Shown: positions 1 to 9,300 of the stretch, one piece after another | How the letters are laid out: the number at the start of each line of letters is the position of its first letter | How positions within the stretch are numbered: the first letter of the stretch is position 1 | NCBI GenBank assembly: GCA_012035135.1 | Contig: JAAUPI010000021.1 | Span: 1 to 38,209, forward strand | DNA length: 38,209 bases | Direction of reading: 5' to 3' | Origin: Microcoleus sp. CSU_2_2 | GTDB taxonomy: Bacteria > Cyanobacteriota > Cyanobacteriia > Cyanobacteriales > Microcoleaceae | Translations under genes and position numbers: made by a program | The notes under the pieces: generated by a model | Told to the model about the DNA's origin: nothing | Seen by the model: only the letters and a program-made list of their open reading frames with translations | Database searches by the model: none

Positions 1-51
1 GTTCTTCTGGGGACTACTGGTAGATGAAAACCCAAAAGTTAATCGCAGAAT
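1..51. repeat. Direct repeat, copy 1 (window edge)
   Basis: These 51 bases recur at 392-442 with two mismatches, at positions 10 and 44. The second copy begins inside a hairpin that follows the peptide gene at 89-367. The window therefore probably opens within the matching hairpin of an upstream paralogous peptide gene. That gene itself is outside the window, so this last step is inference. Confidence 0.85.
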
Positions 52-88
52 TGAGTCAACAAACAACTCACTATCAAGGAACAAAGCC

Positions 89-367
89 ATGATTATCTCC
101 GATCTAAATTACTTGGAAGTCGTCCAATCAGAAAATATCGTTGGTGGTATCGCCGATATCGATAATTACACCAACCTGGAATTCTACGAATTCGTAGATG
201 TCTACAAAGAATTTTATGTGAAAGCTGATGTGAAGGGCGTTAGCGCTTTTGGAGAAGCTGATGCAGTTGCCTACGGTAAAAATGCTCACGCCGAAGCACT
301 TAGCTTCACCTATACTAGCGACGGTTTCGCTTCCGCTAGTGGTACCTCTATTTCAATCACAGGTTAA
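89..367 (+). CDS. Double-glycine leader precursor peptide (bacteriocin-like), 92 aa
   Basis: Small secreted-peptide precursor. Residues 1-20 form a leader with the pattern IxDLxYLEVV followed by Gly19-Gly20, the type cut by C39 peptidase domains of ABC exporters. The predicted 72-residue core is acidic and aromatic in its first half and rich in Ala, Ser, Gly and Thr in its second half. It has no cysteine, so a lanthionine or disulfide product is unlikely. The ATG at 89 is preceded by AAGGA at 76-80 with 8-nt spacing. A hairpin (385-412) and a terminator (443-480) follow. A C39 exporter and its HlyD adaptor are encoded at 4411-9463, and the HetP-like protein at 3781-4251 contains the same IxDLxYLEVV...GG motif. 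Activity (toxin, signal or structural peptide) is unknown. Confidence 0.8.
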   Translation: MIISDLNYLEVVQSENIVGGIADIDNYTNLEFYEFVDVYKEFYVKADVKGVSAFGEADAVAYGKNAHAEALSFTYTSDGFASASGTSISITG

Positions 368-384
368 TCCAAACTATCTAAAAA

Positions 385-442
385 ACCAGTAGTTCTTCTG
401 AGGACTACTGGTAGATGAAAACCCAAAAGTTAATTGCAGAAT
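385..442 (+). repeat. Post-peptide hairpin and direct repeat, copy 2
   Basis: ACCAGTAGTTCT (385-396) pairs with AGGACTACTGGT (401-412) across a TCTG loop, giving a 12-bp stem with one G-U pair. No T-tract follows directly, so it may act as an mRNA stabiliser or processing site after the peptide gene rather than as a terminator. Bases 392-442 repeat positions 1-51. Confidence 0.8.
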
Positions 443-480
443 CTGAAAGCTTGCTTATCAAGCTTTCGGAATTGTTTTTT
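443..480 (+). terminator. Rho-independent terminator of the peptide gene
   Basis: CTGAAAGCTTG (443-453) and CAAGCTTTCGG (459-469) form an 11-bp stem with a 5-base loop. ATTGTTTTTT (471-480) follows. It closes the + strand peptide transcription unit. Confidence 0.85.
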
Positions 481-839
481 ATATAGCAATCCTAAATCAT
501 TTGTGAACTTCTTACTCCCTCCCCTTAGTAAGGGGAGGGTTGGGGTGGGGTAAAAAATTTATAAAGCATATTCCATGTAGATGTGGTACACACAATCTTG
601 TCGTAAGTAAGGTGCGTCGCCCTTGTCGTAAGTAAGGTGCGTCGCCACCGTCAATCAGCAAATTATCCAAGATCTTGCAGATCCGCACCCTACAAACTGT
701 ACTTCATGAACCCGGAATCTAAGGACTAAAGTCCTGACTACGAACCTTTTCGATCGTGGTCAACCGACCTAACATGATATCACCACCTACTTGCATAGGT
801 GGTGATTGCTTTCTTCTAGCTGATTTGTTTCCGAAGATA
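481..839. repeat. Gene-free stretch with repeats: 25-bp tandem duplication and REP-like palindromes
   Basis: No gene is seen here. A 25-bp unit beginning CTTGTCGTAAGTAAGG is perfectly duplicated at 597-621 and 622-646. Its GTAAGGTGCG is answered by CGCACCCTAC at 684-693, a palindromic family also seen at 32235-32263. AGGACTAAAGTCCT at 722-735 belongs to the aggact/agtcct family found again at 19786-19845 and 21348-21410. Confidence 0.8.
779..811. terminator. Hairpin between convergent genes
   Basis: ATCACCACCTA (779-789) pairs perfectly with TAGGTGGTGAT (796-806) around a 6-base loop. T-rich sequence follows on the + strand. It lies just beyond the 3' end of the RTX gene on the - strand, so it could separate the converging transcripts. 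The T-tract is weak. Confidence 0.5.
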
Positions 840-2005
840 TTAAATGTAAACAAATTGGGTAGAGTTCGCAAGACTCAAAATGGGAACACCTCCTGCGGTA
901 CCAACCCCCGACACGATACCAATTAATTCCGTTGTTGTACCCAAGAAAATTCTTGTATCCAAAGTACCCGCTGGCGCACCTGGAGTGGCTGTTAGCGACA
1001 AAGTATAGTCAGCCGCGTTTCCCTTAAGCTGAATTTTATCCAAACTATTCTGGAAGTCTATAATCAAAGCGAAGTCGCTATTAGCAGCAGATTTGTAGTA
1101 AACATTATTTGCATCACCGAGAACGAAAGTGTCTTTCCTCTCAAAGCTAGGGGTACGCCAGATACATCGCCTCTATAAGTATCAATCTCAAAAGCTCCCG
1201 GAAGAGTGCTAGCGCTGTTAACACCAGTCAAAGTATCATCCCCTAAATGACCAATCATGTTGTCATTGCCACTGCCCCCTGTAACGATGTCATTGCCTAT
1301 GCCCGCATCAAGGTTGTCATTACCGCCGCCCCCTGCCATAGTGTCATTGCCATCCCACCCAATGATCAAATCATTGCCATTGCCCGCATCTAAGTTGTCA
1401 TTGCCACTGAAGCCGGAGGTATTGATGAAGCCGCCGTAGATGGTGTCATCACCGTCGCCGCCAAGGATAGTATCATTGTCCCCTACAAGACCAGGGCTAA
1501 AAACCCCGTCTCCGATGATTCGGTCACTGCCTCCGCCAGCGTTGAGATTGTCCTTGCCGAGACCTCCATCAAGCAGTTCGTTGCCTAAACCACCAACCAG
1601 CGTGTCATCGCCTTGTTCTCCAATCATGGTGTCGTTGCCGCCGCTACCCAGAAGCTGGTCATTACCCGTACCTCCGAACAGCAAGTCATTACTAAATCCA
1701 CCATTTATTCGATCGTCGCCGCCTCTTCCATAGATGGTGTCGTTGTCACTTCCTCCATCCAGGTAGTCATTGCCGTTGCCTCCATCCAAGAAGTCATTAT
1801 CGCTGTTTCCAAACAATTGGTCATCGTCATCGGCGCCGTAAATCGTGTCGTTGTTTGAACCTCCAGACACAAAATCTTTTCCCGCTCCTGCAAAAATACT
1901 GTCATCTCCACCACTGCCGAATATGACATCATCTAGATTTGTTGATTTTAGGATAGTATCAAGTCCGATAATGTCATTGCGGAAAGTTCCGTTTACTAAT
2001 ACCAT
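840..2005 (-). pseudogene. RTX calcium-binding protein, frameshifted
   Basis: This is a secreted-type protein made largely of about two dozen GGxGxDxxx nonapeptide repeats, the Ca2+-binding beta-roll typical of type I secretion substrates. The upstream frame runs from ATG 2005 (MVLVNGTF) and ends at 1064 after an out-of-frame tail. The C-terminal part (ending NSTQFVYI) continues in another frame to 840. Reading through with one extra base at the A-run opposite 1134-1136 restores a continuous RGKDTFVLGD. So a single-base deletion breaks the gene, or the assembly has an error. A TTG at 2119 could give a longer start, but those 38 residues have no RTX character and ATG 2005 sits directly before the repeat domain. 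It lies downstream of another RTX gene in the exporter locus. Confidence 0.75.
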
Positions 2006-2130
2006 ATGTTTTGCTGTCTTGTTTGAAATTTTTAGTATGCTGTCAACAGCATAAATATATTTATGCTGTGATAGTTGCCATTTTGGCAGTATTTTTATAG
2101 ATAAATGCTGGGATGGCAAGTAGTAAAAAT

Positions 2131-2166
2131 CAACAAAAAGTCAGGGCATTTCTAGCTAAGATGCCC
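2131..2166 (-). terminator. Terminator after the upstream RTX gene
   Basis: On the - strand, GGGCAT (2166-2161) pairs with ATGCCC (2149-2144), followed by TGACTTTTTGTTGATTTTT. The 6-bp stem and T-rich tail lie between the two RTX genes, which may therefore be separate transcripts. Confidence 0.5.
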
Positions 2167-2169
2167 TTA

Positions 2170-2213
2170 ATTTTGTTTGTTAAATTCCCTGATTTTGGTT
2201 GTTAAATGCCCTG
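2170..2213. repeat. 22-bp imperfect tandem repeat
   Basis: Units 2170-2191 and 2192-2213 share 20 of 22 bases (ATTTTG-TTGTTAAAT-CCCTG). They sit between the RTX stop codon and the terminator hairpin, whose CCCTGA/GGGCAT motifs echo the repeat. Confidence 0.75.
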
Positions 2214-2227
2214 ATATTAATTAATTT

Positions 2228-3493
2228 TTAAGAAAACAAGAAGTTGCCGACATTGAGTTGGTTGACCTTCACACCTTCCAAGAGAACTTTTCCACCAGAA
2301 CTAGAACTTAAGAGAGTACCATCTGAGGTATCGGCGATCTGGAATGGTGATGTTGCGATTCCCTGTAATAAATCTGAGGCATTCATCGTACCCCATCCCT
2401 GCAATTTAATCTGAGCTTTATCAGCTTTGAAGTCTTTGATAATATCTAACTCTCCTGTGAGCAAGCTATCATCCTTATGGAAAAGAAATAGATCCTTGCC
2501 TTGATTGCCTCTCATCACATCATTGCCAATACCACCAACCAGGGTATCATCACCTGGACCACCAATCAGGGTATCATTACCATCGCCGCCATAAATTTTA
2601 TCATTTTTGTCACCACCGTCCAACTTATCGTTGCCTGAACCACCTTCAAGGATATCATCGCCTCCTTGTGCATAGAGTTGATCGTCTCCGAGGCTGCCAT
2701 ACATCTTGTTTGGGGCTGAATTTCCGAATGTTAAATCATTCCAGATTGTGCCGTAGGTGACATCTGAACCGAGTTGACCGATTAAAGTATCTTGCTTAAG
2801 TTTCGTCTCACTGGTACTCAGTTCCACTACGGTTATTTTGAGATCGTGGTTAAACTTTCTTTCATAATGGCCGCTAACCGCGCCTGTGAGCAAATCTTTG
2901 TTATTGTTGCCATCAATGTCACGGGTTAGATTTTGATCGTTAATGGTAATGCGGTTTTGGTGGGGGGAATATCTTAGCTTCAAATCGCCCTTGCGATCGG
3001 CAGAGATTAACTTTCCATTCATGCCAAAAAAGTCTAATACTTTCGGCTTTTTGGTATCGGAAGTTTCTAGGATGAGGAAAGAGATTTTACCCTGAGCGTG
3101 GTTATATTCAGCCCTACGATTTTCAATTTCTTTTGCTTCTATTTGTAAGTCAGTGGCAAAATCGAAAGAGAAAGTTTCATTTTTGGCGACAGAAAAACTA
3201 GCAATCACTTTAGCTTCGCTGCTAGAATTTGCCTGAGATGCTCCTTCAAGACTAATTACAGAACTCTCTGTAAAGAGGGCAGAGAAATTTGGGTCGTTGC
3301 TAAAAACAGCTTCGGCATTAGCAATAGCAACGGTTACCCCTTGGTTAACTAAGGTATCTGTATCGGTGGGAGTCAAAAAGTCTGAACCTGCTTGACTATA
3401 GTTGGAAAAAACAGCTCCTCCTGTAGCACTAGCATAGTTAGGATTAGGATTATCGGGGGAAGAAATTGGTTGTAAGAATAAAGTATTTGGCAT
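2228..3493 (-). CDS. RTX (hemolysin-type Ca2+-binding repeat) protein, 421 aa
   Basis: Probable extracellular calcium-binding protein. Residues 1-245 form an N-terminal region without a recognised fold, rich in beta-type sequence, with no Sec signal peptide. Residues about 250-350 hold the RTX nonapeptides (for example GGDGNDTLIGGPGDDTLVGG). The C-terminal 70 residues (DIIKDF...NVGNFLFS) resemble the cap that follows RTX blocks and carries the type I secretion signal. ATG 3493 is the only plausible start; no clear Shine-Dalgarno sequence is seen. The gene is in line with the HlyD and ABC exporter genes on the same strand, which suggests it is a substrate. However, the exporter has an active C39 domain rather than the degenerate domain usual in RTX exporters, so pairing is inference. 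Confidence 0.8.
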   Translation of the reverse strand: MPNTLFLQPISSPDNPNPNYASATGGAVFSNYSQAGSDFLTPTDTDTLVNQGVTVAIANAEAVFSNDPNFSALFTESSVISLEGASQANSSSEAKVIASFSVAKNETFSFDFATDLQIEAKEIENRRAEYNHAQGKISFLILETSDTKKPKVLDFFGMNGKLISADRKGDLKLRYSPHQNRITINDQNLTRDIDGNNNKDLLTGAVSGHYERKFNHDLKITVVELSTSETKLKQDTLIGQLGSDVTYGTIWNDLTFGNSAPNKMYGSLGDDQLYAQGGDDILEGGSGNDKLDGGDKNDKIYGGDGNDTLIGGPGDDTLVGGIGNDVMRGNQGKDLFLFHKDDSLLTGELDIIKDFKADKAQIKLQGWGTMNASDLLQGIATSPFQIADTSDGTLLSSSSGGKVLLEGVKVNQLNVGNFLFS

Positions 3494-3680
3494 GATTTTA
3501 TGTGTTGGTGATGGTTATAAATTGAGGCATTTTGATTGTAAATTAATAAATTTGACTGGTGTTGCCATTTTGGCATTTTTATTTTTTTCGTGGTGTTTTT
3601 TCGATGATAAAATTTTTAATTTCAGGACGATCGTTCTTGTTGAGAGCAAACCCGATCGCCCGCGGTGACTAAACCAAAAC

Positions 3681-3780
3681 ATTAGACATCTCCTCTCAAA
3701 GGCTGTAAAGAACAGGCATCCTGCCTGTTCCACAATAATTCAGGATGCCTGTTCCACAATAATTATGAGAGATGTCTAAT
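3681..3780. repeat. MITE-like palindromic element, copy 1
   Basis: ATTAGACATCTC (3681-3692) is inverted as GAGATGTCTAAT (3769-3780), a perfect 12-bp terminal inverted repeat. The interior carries two copies of a CCTGTTCCACAATAATT unit and AGGCATCCTGCCT-type palindromes. No transposase is inside. The right end abuts the stop codon of the hetP-like gene. A related copy lies at 4334-4408. Confidence 0.75.
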
Positions 3781-4251
3781 CTACTCGCTCGCGAAATTAC
3801 ACCAATGTGTCTTAAATCCCGTAAAAAATCTTTGATTTGAAATTGGCAAACACTCAACTGTTGGTGCCGAGAGATCTTGTCCTTCCTTGGCTTCAAGTAC
3901 AAAATCTTTTGGATCTGAGTACAACTCGCTCCAAGTCTCAGTAACAGAACCCCCTCGAACTCCGGCTCGTTTATCCCTCACCACCTCTAGATAATCTAAA
4001 TCGGCAATTTTGCCCAATGCAGACTTAGTTTCCGATTTACTGGGCTTGCTGATTTGACTATTTTCCTTGAGTAAGCGGTTGGAAGTGCGATAGGGGATGT
4101 AGTCGAGAGGATTGTGACCGACACAGCGCAAAAGTAAAAAACAAGCCCAAGAATACTTTCCTGCCAGAATGGCTGAAATTATCTCATCCAATTGTTCGGG
4201 TTTGATTCCAACTTGCGAATGATTGGCAGAAGGGTGAAATTGGGAAGTCAT
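3781..4251 (-). CDS. HetP-family protein with an internal double-glycine leader-like motif, 156 aa
   Basis: Residues about 18-64 match the HetP domain ([15 protein letters not shown], then [14 protein letters not shown]). HetP acts in commitment to heterocyst differentiation in Anabaena; HetP-like proteins also occur in cyanobacteria without heterocysts, where their role is unclear. After a Ser/Lys linker, residues 82-101 read [10 protein letters not shown]...GG, the same pattern as the peptide leader at 89-367. A 55-residue tail with two cysteines follows. C39 cleavage after Gly101 would release that tail; this is inference. ATG 4251 is supported by AGGA about 8 nt upstream. The gene lies between two MITE-like elements and downstream of the HlyD and HetC-like genes. 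In Anabaena hetC and hetP are also neighbours, which supports the assignment. Confidence 0.8.
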   Translation of the reverse strand: MTSQFHPSANHSQVGIKPEQLDEIISAILAGKYSWACFLLLRCVGHNPLDYIPYRTSNRLLKENSQISKPSKSETKSALGKIADLDYLEVVRDKRAGVRGGSVTETWSELYSDPKDFVLEAKEGQDLSAPTVECLPISNQRFFTGFKTHWCNFASE

Positions 4252-4283
4252 AGCTTTATCCTGTTTTGTGTAAGGTGCAAATC

Positions 4284-4311
4284 AGTTGACAGTTGACAGT
4301 TGACAGTTGAC
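4284..4311. repeat. Heptamer tandem repeat (AGTTGAC)4
   Basis: Four perfect AGTTGAC units lie at 4284-4311, followed by ATGACTA units to about 4335. They lie upstream of the hetP-like gene. Short 7-base tandem repeats of this kind recur before other genes in the window. Confidence 0.9.
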
Positions 4312-4333
4312 TAATTACCAATGACTAATGACT

Positions 4334-4408
4334 AATAGACCTCTCCTAAAAAGGGTGTAAAGAATAGGCAGGATGCCTGTTCCACAATAATTATAGGAGA
4401 TGTCTAAT
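4334..4408. repeat. MITE-like palindromic element, copy 2
   Basis: AATAGACCTCTCCTA (4334-4348) is inverted with two mismatches as TAGGAGATGTCTAAT (4394-4408). The interior GTAAAGAA-AGGC...GCCTGTTCCACAATAATTAT matches copy 1, shortened by about one internal unit. It ends two bases before the hlyD-type stop codon. Confidence 0.75.
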
Positions 4409-4410
4409 GA

Positions 4411-6213
4411 CTACAAACTCATGCCACCCTTTTGTAGTTGCTTGAGGGGGTCAAGCAAAATGTCGGCTATGCTGCGCTGACGGATAACTATTTCGGCGGT
4501 GGCTGTTTGACCGGCTTTGAGTTTCCAGGTTTGATTGTTGGCTGTTACCGAGTCTCGATCGAGACTTACTTGTACTTGATAGAAAACGCCCAATCGCTCG
4601 TTGGTTTTGGCATCTGGCGAAATAGAAACCACTTTGCCTGAAACAACGCCGTAATGTTGATAGGGAAAAGCATCGAATTTGACTTTGACCGGCATTTCGG
4701 TTTTGATAAATCCCGCTTCTCGGTTCGGCAAATTGACTTCAAGTACCAGAGGTGCTTGAGTTGGAGTCATTTCCGCAAGAGTTTGGCCTGGTTGAACGAC
4801 TTCGCCGGTGTTGTGGATGTTGAGAGTGGAGATAATGCCGTTGACTGGTGCGTAAAGAAATCTTTGTTTGAGTTTATTTTTGGCTTGAGTAAGCATGGTT
4901 TCGGTTTCAGCTATTTTAGATTTGATTTGATTTAACTGCATTTCCAACTGCTGAATTTTTTGCTCTTTTTCTAAGTGCATTTGACGGGCTGTGGCTTGTT
5001 GGCTGGCGGCTTGGGCTTGCAGTCGATCGACTTCTGCTAATTGTTCTGTTAATTGACCTTGAGTTTTAGAGATTGTGCTAGTTCGATCGCGCAAAGCTTG
5101 CTCAACTTCAAATAGCTTTTCCTTCACCTGAGTTGCATCAGACAGTTGACTTCTGATCTGAGCGCTTTGTTTGTCGCGCAGGGTTTGCTCGACATTAAAA
5201 GCGCGATCGTGAGCTTGAGTTTCGTCTCCCAATTGGCTTCTAATTACAGCATTTTCACTTTCCCGCAAAGCTTCCTCAGCTTGAAACAAAACGTCTTTTG
5301 ACAGTGCTCCTTCATCTACCAATGGTTTGAGTCGGGCGATCCGCTCTTTGTGAGCCGCTACTTTTACTTTTAGTTGCGTCAGCAAATCTTGAGTCTTGCG
5401 TTGCAATGGTTGTATGCGATCGCGCCGCCCTTGCTGAGAGTTAATATCTGTTTTCTGTTGTGAGAGCAAGTCTTGGACGTTCTTTTCCAAAGGTTTGAGT
5501 TGTTGCTGGCGAGCTTGCTGGAAGACTACATCTGCTTGCAATTGATCGATTTGAGACTGCATGGTGGCGACTGAGGCACTCGCACGGGCGATCGCAGCTT
5601 GGGCCGCCCGCTTGTCCGCTTCCGCGATCGATTTGCTGGCTTGAGCTTCCAGTCGCGTTCGTTCGATCGAACTCACTTCTTGCACCAATTGAATCTTATA
5701 AGCGTCGAGTATTTTATCGAGACGCTCCACCTCACTCGCAGCAGTTTCCGGGTCTAATTCTGCCAATAATTGTCCAGCTTTGACATTTTGACCTTCTTGG
5801 ATCGCCAGGTTAACTACTTTTCCCGGCTCAGTTGAGTGAATTTTATAAACATCACCTTTGGGAACTAATTTGCCTTGAGCTTTGCCAACTTCATCGATTT
5901 TTCCGAAAGTTGCCCAGGCTCCAAAAGCTAACGAAAAAGCCATACCTCCCAAGATCAACCGCTGAGGTAAAGATACTGGTGGCTGGTCAAGTACCGAATG
6001 TAAAGAAGTAGACCAATTATCAGTATCAGGAGTCTGAAAGTTTCCAGGATTGAGATAGTCATTAACTTTAGAAGAGCGATTTTGAGGTTCGACTACTTCT
6101 AAGGAGCGGTCTTTTTTTCTGGCTTCGTTTTCCTGCCTTGAAGCTACTCCCCCATAAACTTCAGCTATCTCATCAGGATTGGCGTACAATTTGTTTGCGT
6201 CTTCTGAAAGCAT
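4411..6213 (-). CDS. HlyD-family membrane fusion protein of the peptide/type I exporter, 600 aa
   Basis: Periplasmic adaptor linking the inner-membrane ABC exporter to an outer-membrane channel. Residues 1-80 are a hydrophilic cytoplasmic tail. One membrane segment lies at about 84-104. A biotinyl-lipoyl-like half (KIHSTEPGKVVNL...EGQNVKAGQLLAELDP) is at about 124-154. A very long Gln/Glu/Arg-rich coiled coil covers about 157-455. The second lipoyl half (LYAPVNGIISTLNIHNTGEVVQPGQ) and a beta-barrel domain follow. At 600 residues it is longer than typical HlyD (about 480) because of the coiled coil. ATG 6213 is the first start. It is 100 bases downstream of the ABC exporter gene on the same strand, so the two probably form one transcript. 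No TolC-like gene is in the window. Confidence 0.9.
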   Translation of the reverse strand: MLSEDANKLYANPDEIAEVYGGVASRQENEARKKDRSLEVVEPQNRSSKVNDYLNPGNFQTPDTDNWSTSLHSVLDQPPVSLPQRLILGGMAFSLAFGAWATFGKIDEVGKAQGKLVPKGDVYKIHSTEPGKVVNLAIQEGQNVKAGQLLAELDPETAASEVERLDKILDAYKIQLVQEVSSIERTRLEAQASKSIAEADKRAAQAAIARASASVATMQSQIDQLQADVVFQQARQQQLKPLEKNVQDLLSQQKTDINSQQGRRDRIQPLQRKTQDLLTQLKVKVAAHKERIARLKPLVDEGALSKDVLFQAEEALRESENAVIRSQLGDETQAHDRAFNVEQTLRDKQSAQIRSQLSDATQVKEKLFEVEQALRDRTSTISKTQGQLTEQLAEVDRLQAQAASQQATARQMHLEKEQKIQQLEMQLNQIKSKIAETETMLTQAKNKLKQRFLYAPVNGIISTLNIHNTGEVVQPGQTLAEMTPTQAPLVLEVNLPNREAGFIKTEMPVKVKFDAFPYQHYGVVSGKVVSISPDAKTNERLGVFYQVQVSLDRDSVTANNQTWKLKAGQTATAEIVIRQRSIADILLDPLKQLQKGGMSL

Positions 6214-6239
6214 TGTAGTTACCCCAAATTAGTCTATTG

Positions 6240-6298
6240 GAAGTTGACAGTTGGCAATTGGCAGTTGGCTGTTGAGAATTGAGAATTGGAAGTCGAAA
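6240..6298. repeat. Degenerate heptamer repeat between exporter and hlyD-type genes
   Basis: Runs of TTGACAG, TTGGCAA, TTGGCAG, TTGGCTG, TTGAGAA and TTGAGAA form a 7-base periodic tract. It belongs to the same repeat class as 4284-4311. Confidence 0.6.
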
Positions 6299-6313
6299 AT
6301 TAAACCTTCTTCC

Positions 6314-9300
6314 TTAAAGATCGAGTTGTTGCTGAGCAAGGTGATAGTAGAGTCCACGTTCAGCCATTAATTTCTCGTGGTTTCCTTGTTCGGCTAAAAT
6401 GCCTTTGTCTAAAACTAAAATGCGATCGGCATTCCGCACCGTAGACAACCGGTGAGCGATGATAAACGAAGTGCGATCGCGACTAATGCGGGCGAGATTT
6501 TGCTGAAACCTTCGCTCGGACTCGGTGTCCAAGGAAGAAGTTGCTTCATCCAAAACCAAAATTCGGGGATCGCCTAACAAAGCGCGGGCGATCGCAATTC
6601 GCTGCCGCTGGCCCCCAGACAAACTTGTTCCCCTTTCCCCCACAGGAGTTTGATAACCCAGTGGCATATCTTGAATAAAGGCGTGAGCTTCTGCTAACTT
6701 AGCAACTTCGATCGCCTCTTCTAAGCCTGTGGAATTATCACCCTGCCCATTTTTATACAGCGTGATATTTTCCAAAATCGTTCCCGAAAACAGGAAACAA
6801 TCTTGAGGCACAACACCCAACTGACTGCGCAGCGACTGCACGGAAATGTGCCGAATATCGTGCCCGTCGATTGTCAGCCGCCCCTTTTCTGGATAATAGA
6901 AACCTTGTAGCAGCTTCACCAAAGTGCTCTTGCCTGAACCGCTGCGGCCGACAATTGCCACAGTTTCTCCAGCTTGCACCTCAAAGCAAATATTTTGTAG
7001 CGTATTCCGCTCGTCATCTTGGGAATAGCGGAAAGAAACATTCTCAAACTTGACGTTTCCCTGAATGCGTGGCAACACCAGCATTGGTTTGTAAGGACTT
7101 TCTTCAGGTTCAGCGGAGAATACATCATCCAAACGTTCGATCGAAACCAGCACTTCCTGAAACCTGTCCCAAAGTCCCACCACTGACAACACAGGAGAAA
7201 TCACACTCCCAATCATCATATTAAAAGCTACAAACTGACCGATCGTTAACTCGTCTTGAATCACCAGCATTGCCCCATACCAAAGCAAAGCTGTGCTACC
7301 CAAAGTATTGATCGAACCCCCAATTATTTGCAACGAGTTTCCCAATTTTTGCCCCCGAAATTGGGCATTAATTGTACTTGTAAAGAGGTCTTCCCAACGC
7401 CAGCGCATTTCTCGCTCAGCAGCAGTTGCTTTAATCGTCGCCACCCCAGTAATCATTTCTACCAAAGATGAGTTTTGCTTAGCAGCTTCATTAAATATCT
7501 CCCGCGATACGTTTCGCAGAAACGGAGTTGCAACTAAAGTCAAAATCACGATCGGCGGAATTAAAGCCAGAACCAACAAAGCCAGACGCCCGTTGTAGTA
7601 AATCATCAGTCCGATGTAAACTACGGCCATCAAAGCATCTAGCCAAGCAGTAATCGCTTGGCGAGTCAGAAACGCCTGAATTTTTCGATTTTCCTGAACG
7701 CGCGTTAAGATGTCACCCACCTGACGCGATTCAAAGAATTTGATTGGCAAACTGAGAGTGTGACTGATAAAACCACTAATTAAAGTCAAATCAATGCGAT
7801 TAGAAAGGTAATCGAGCAAGTATTGTCTGGTTGCACCCAATAGCAAGCGCCAAATACTAAATAGCAGCAGTCCGACTGCAAAGACGTGCAGCGTTACTAT
7901 GCTTTTGCTAACAACCACTTGGTCAAGAATTACCTGGGTAAATAGGGGAGTAATGATCCCAAATATTTGGATGAGTAAGGAGATGACGACAATTTGGACG
8001 ATTGTAGCGCGGTAAGGCCAAACTATAGCGAGAAAATTTTCGGTTTTGATGCCTTTGTGTTCAGCATCATGATTTCGATACAGTGCGGCCGTTGGGTCTA
8101 AAATTAGGGCATAACCTGTCCAATTTTCAGTAAATTTTTTAATACTGATCCATCGTTTGCCCATCGCCGGATCAGCAACTAAAATCTGTTGATTTTTGAC
8201 ACTGTAAACTGCAACATAGTGATTTCCTTGCCAGTGAGCAATCCAGGGATTTTGATTGCGGAGGGGAGTTAAAGAAGCTCGCACCGGACGAGCCTGAAAT
8301 CCCATTCTTTCGGCTGCTTTTGCTAGATTTTTGAGCGATGCACCACTGCGACCAACTTCTGCTATTTCACGCAAGTAATTGAGGCTGAATTTCTTACCCC
8401 AATATTGGCTAATCATTGCCAAGCAGGTAGCTCCGCAATCTGCTGTACTTTGCTGTTGAATAAAAGGTTGGCTGGTGCCAAACCATTTGCGCCGCTTGGG
8501 TTTGGGAAATATGATAATCCCAGTTTTGGCTTGGGAATTATCAACTGCGGTTAAGTTTGGTGGCTCAGTTGTTGAGAGAGTTTTGGTATTTTGGGAAGGC
8601 GGTACTAAGGTTAAAGTCCGAGATTTGCGGATGACTTTAGGGCGAGCATTGCTGTCATCGGCAATGGTGGCTTTTGCGATTTTCCACTGTTCGGCACTCA
8701 GCTCATAAATTATCAGTTCTGTTTCAGCTTTCCAGTCTTCGGGGATCGGTGCAGAATCTCCCCAGTTACTGCCGATACTTGGTGGTTTTTGACCTTCTAT
8801 TTTACCGCTGCGGAGCCAAAAATGATTTGTAGATTTTTGATATTGCTGAGCGAGTGAAACTCCCGCCGCAATTCGGGTTTCTGCTATGTAAGGAAGTAAG
8901 TGAGGCCAGAGGGTTTGCTGTTGCTGGGGATCGATCGATCGCAATTCTGTTTGCGTCTTCAAAAATATCAATCGTTGCCGCTCTTGGGACTGTTGTTGCC
9001 AGTGCTTTTCCAGTTGAGGAAACTCGTCTAAAATTGGCTGCAATTTAACAGCATCAATTTTCACTACAGAGCAATTACCCGCTGCAATTGCTCTGTAAGG
9101 CAGTTCGCTTTCAATAAATAAGTTGTCGCGTCCAAATATTTCTCCTACTTCCAAGACTGTCGCCGAAACTTCCTCCCGTTGAAAAGCTTCTACTACTAGC
9201 AGCCTGACTCTTCCCTGATTAACTAAATAACAATTGCGCTCTATTTGTTCTTGTTCAAATAAATGGCTATCATTATTCTGGGTTTGATATTTGACGATTT

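Noticed and set aside
1134..1136. Programmed -1 frameshift in the RTX gene
   Set aside because: No canonical X-XXY-YYZ slippery heptamer and no stimulatory hairpin seen; a plain indel is simpler.
1257..2054. Several open frames on the + strand opposite the RTX gene
   Set aside because: They are low-complexity Pro/Ser/Leu translations of the RTX repeat codons read backwards, with no start context.
2006..2119. N-terminal extension of the RTX gene from a TTG at 2119
   Set aside because: The 38 extra residues have no RTX or signal character, and an ATG begins directly before the repeat domain.
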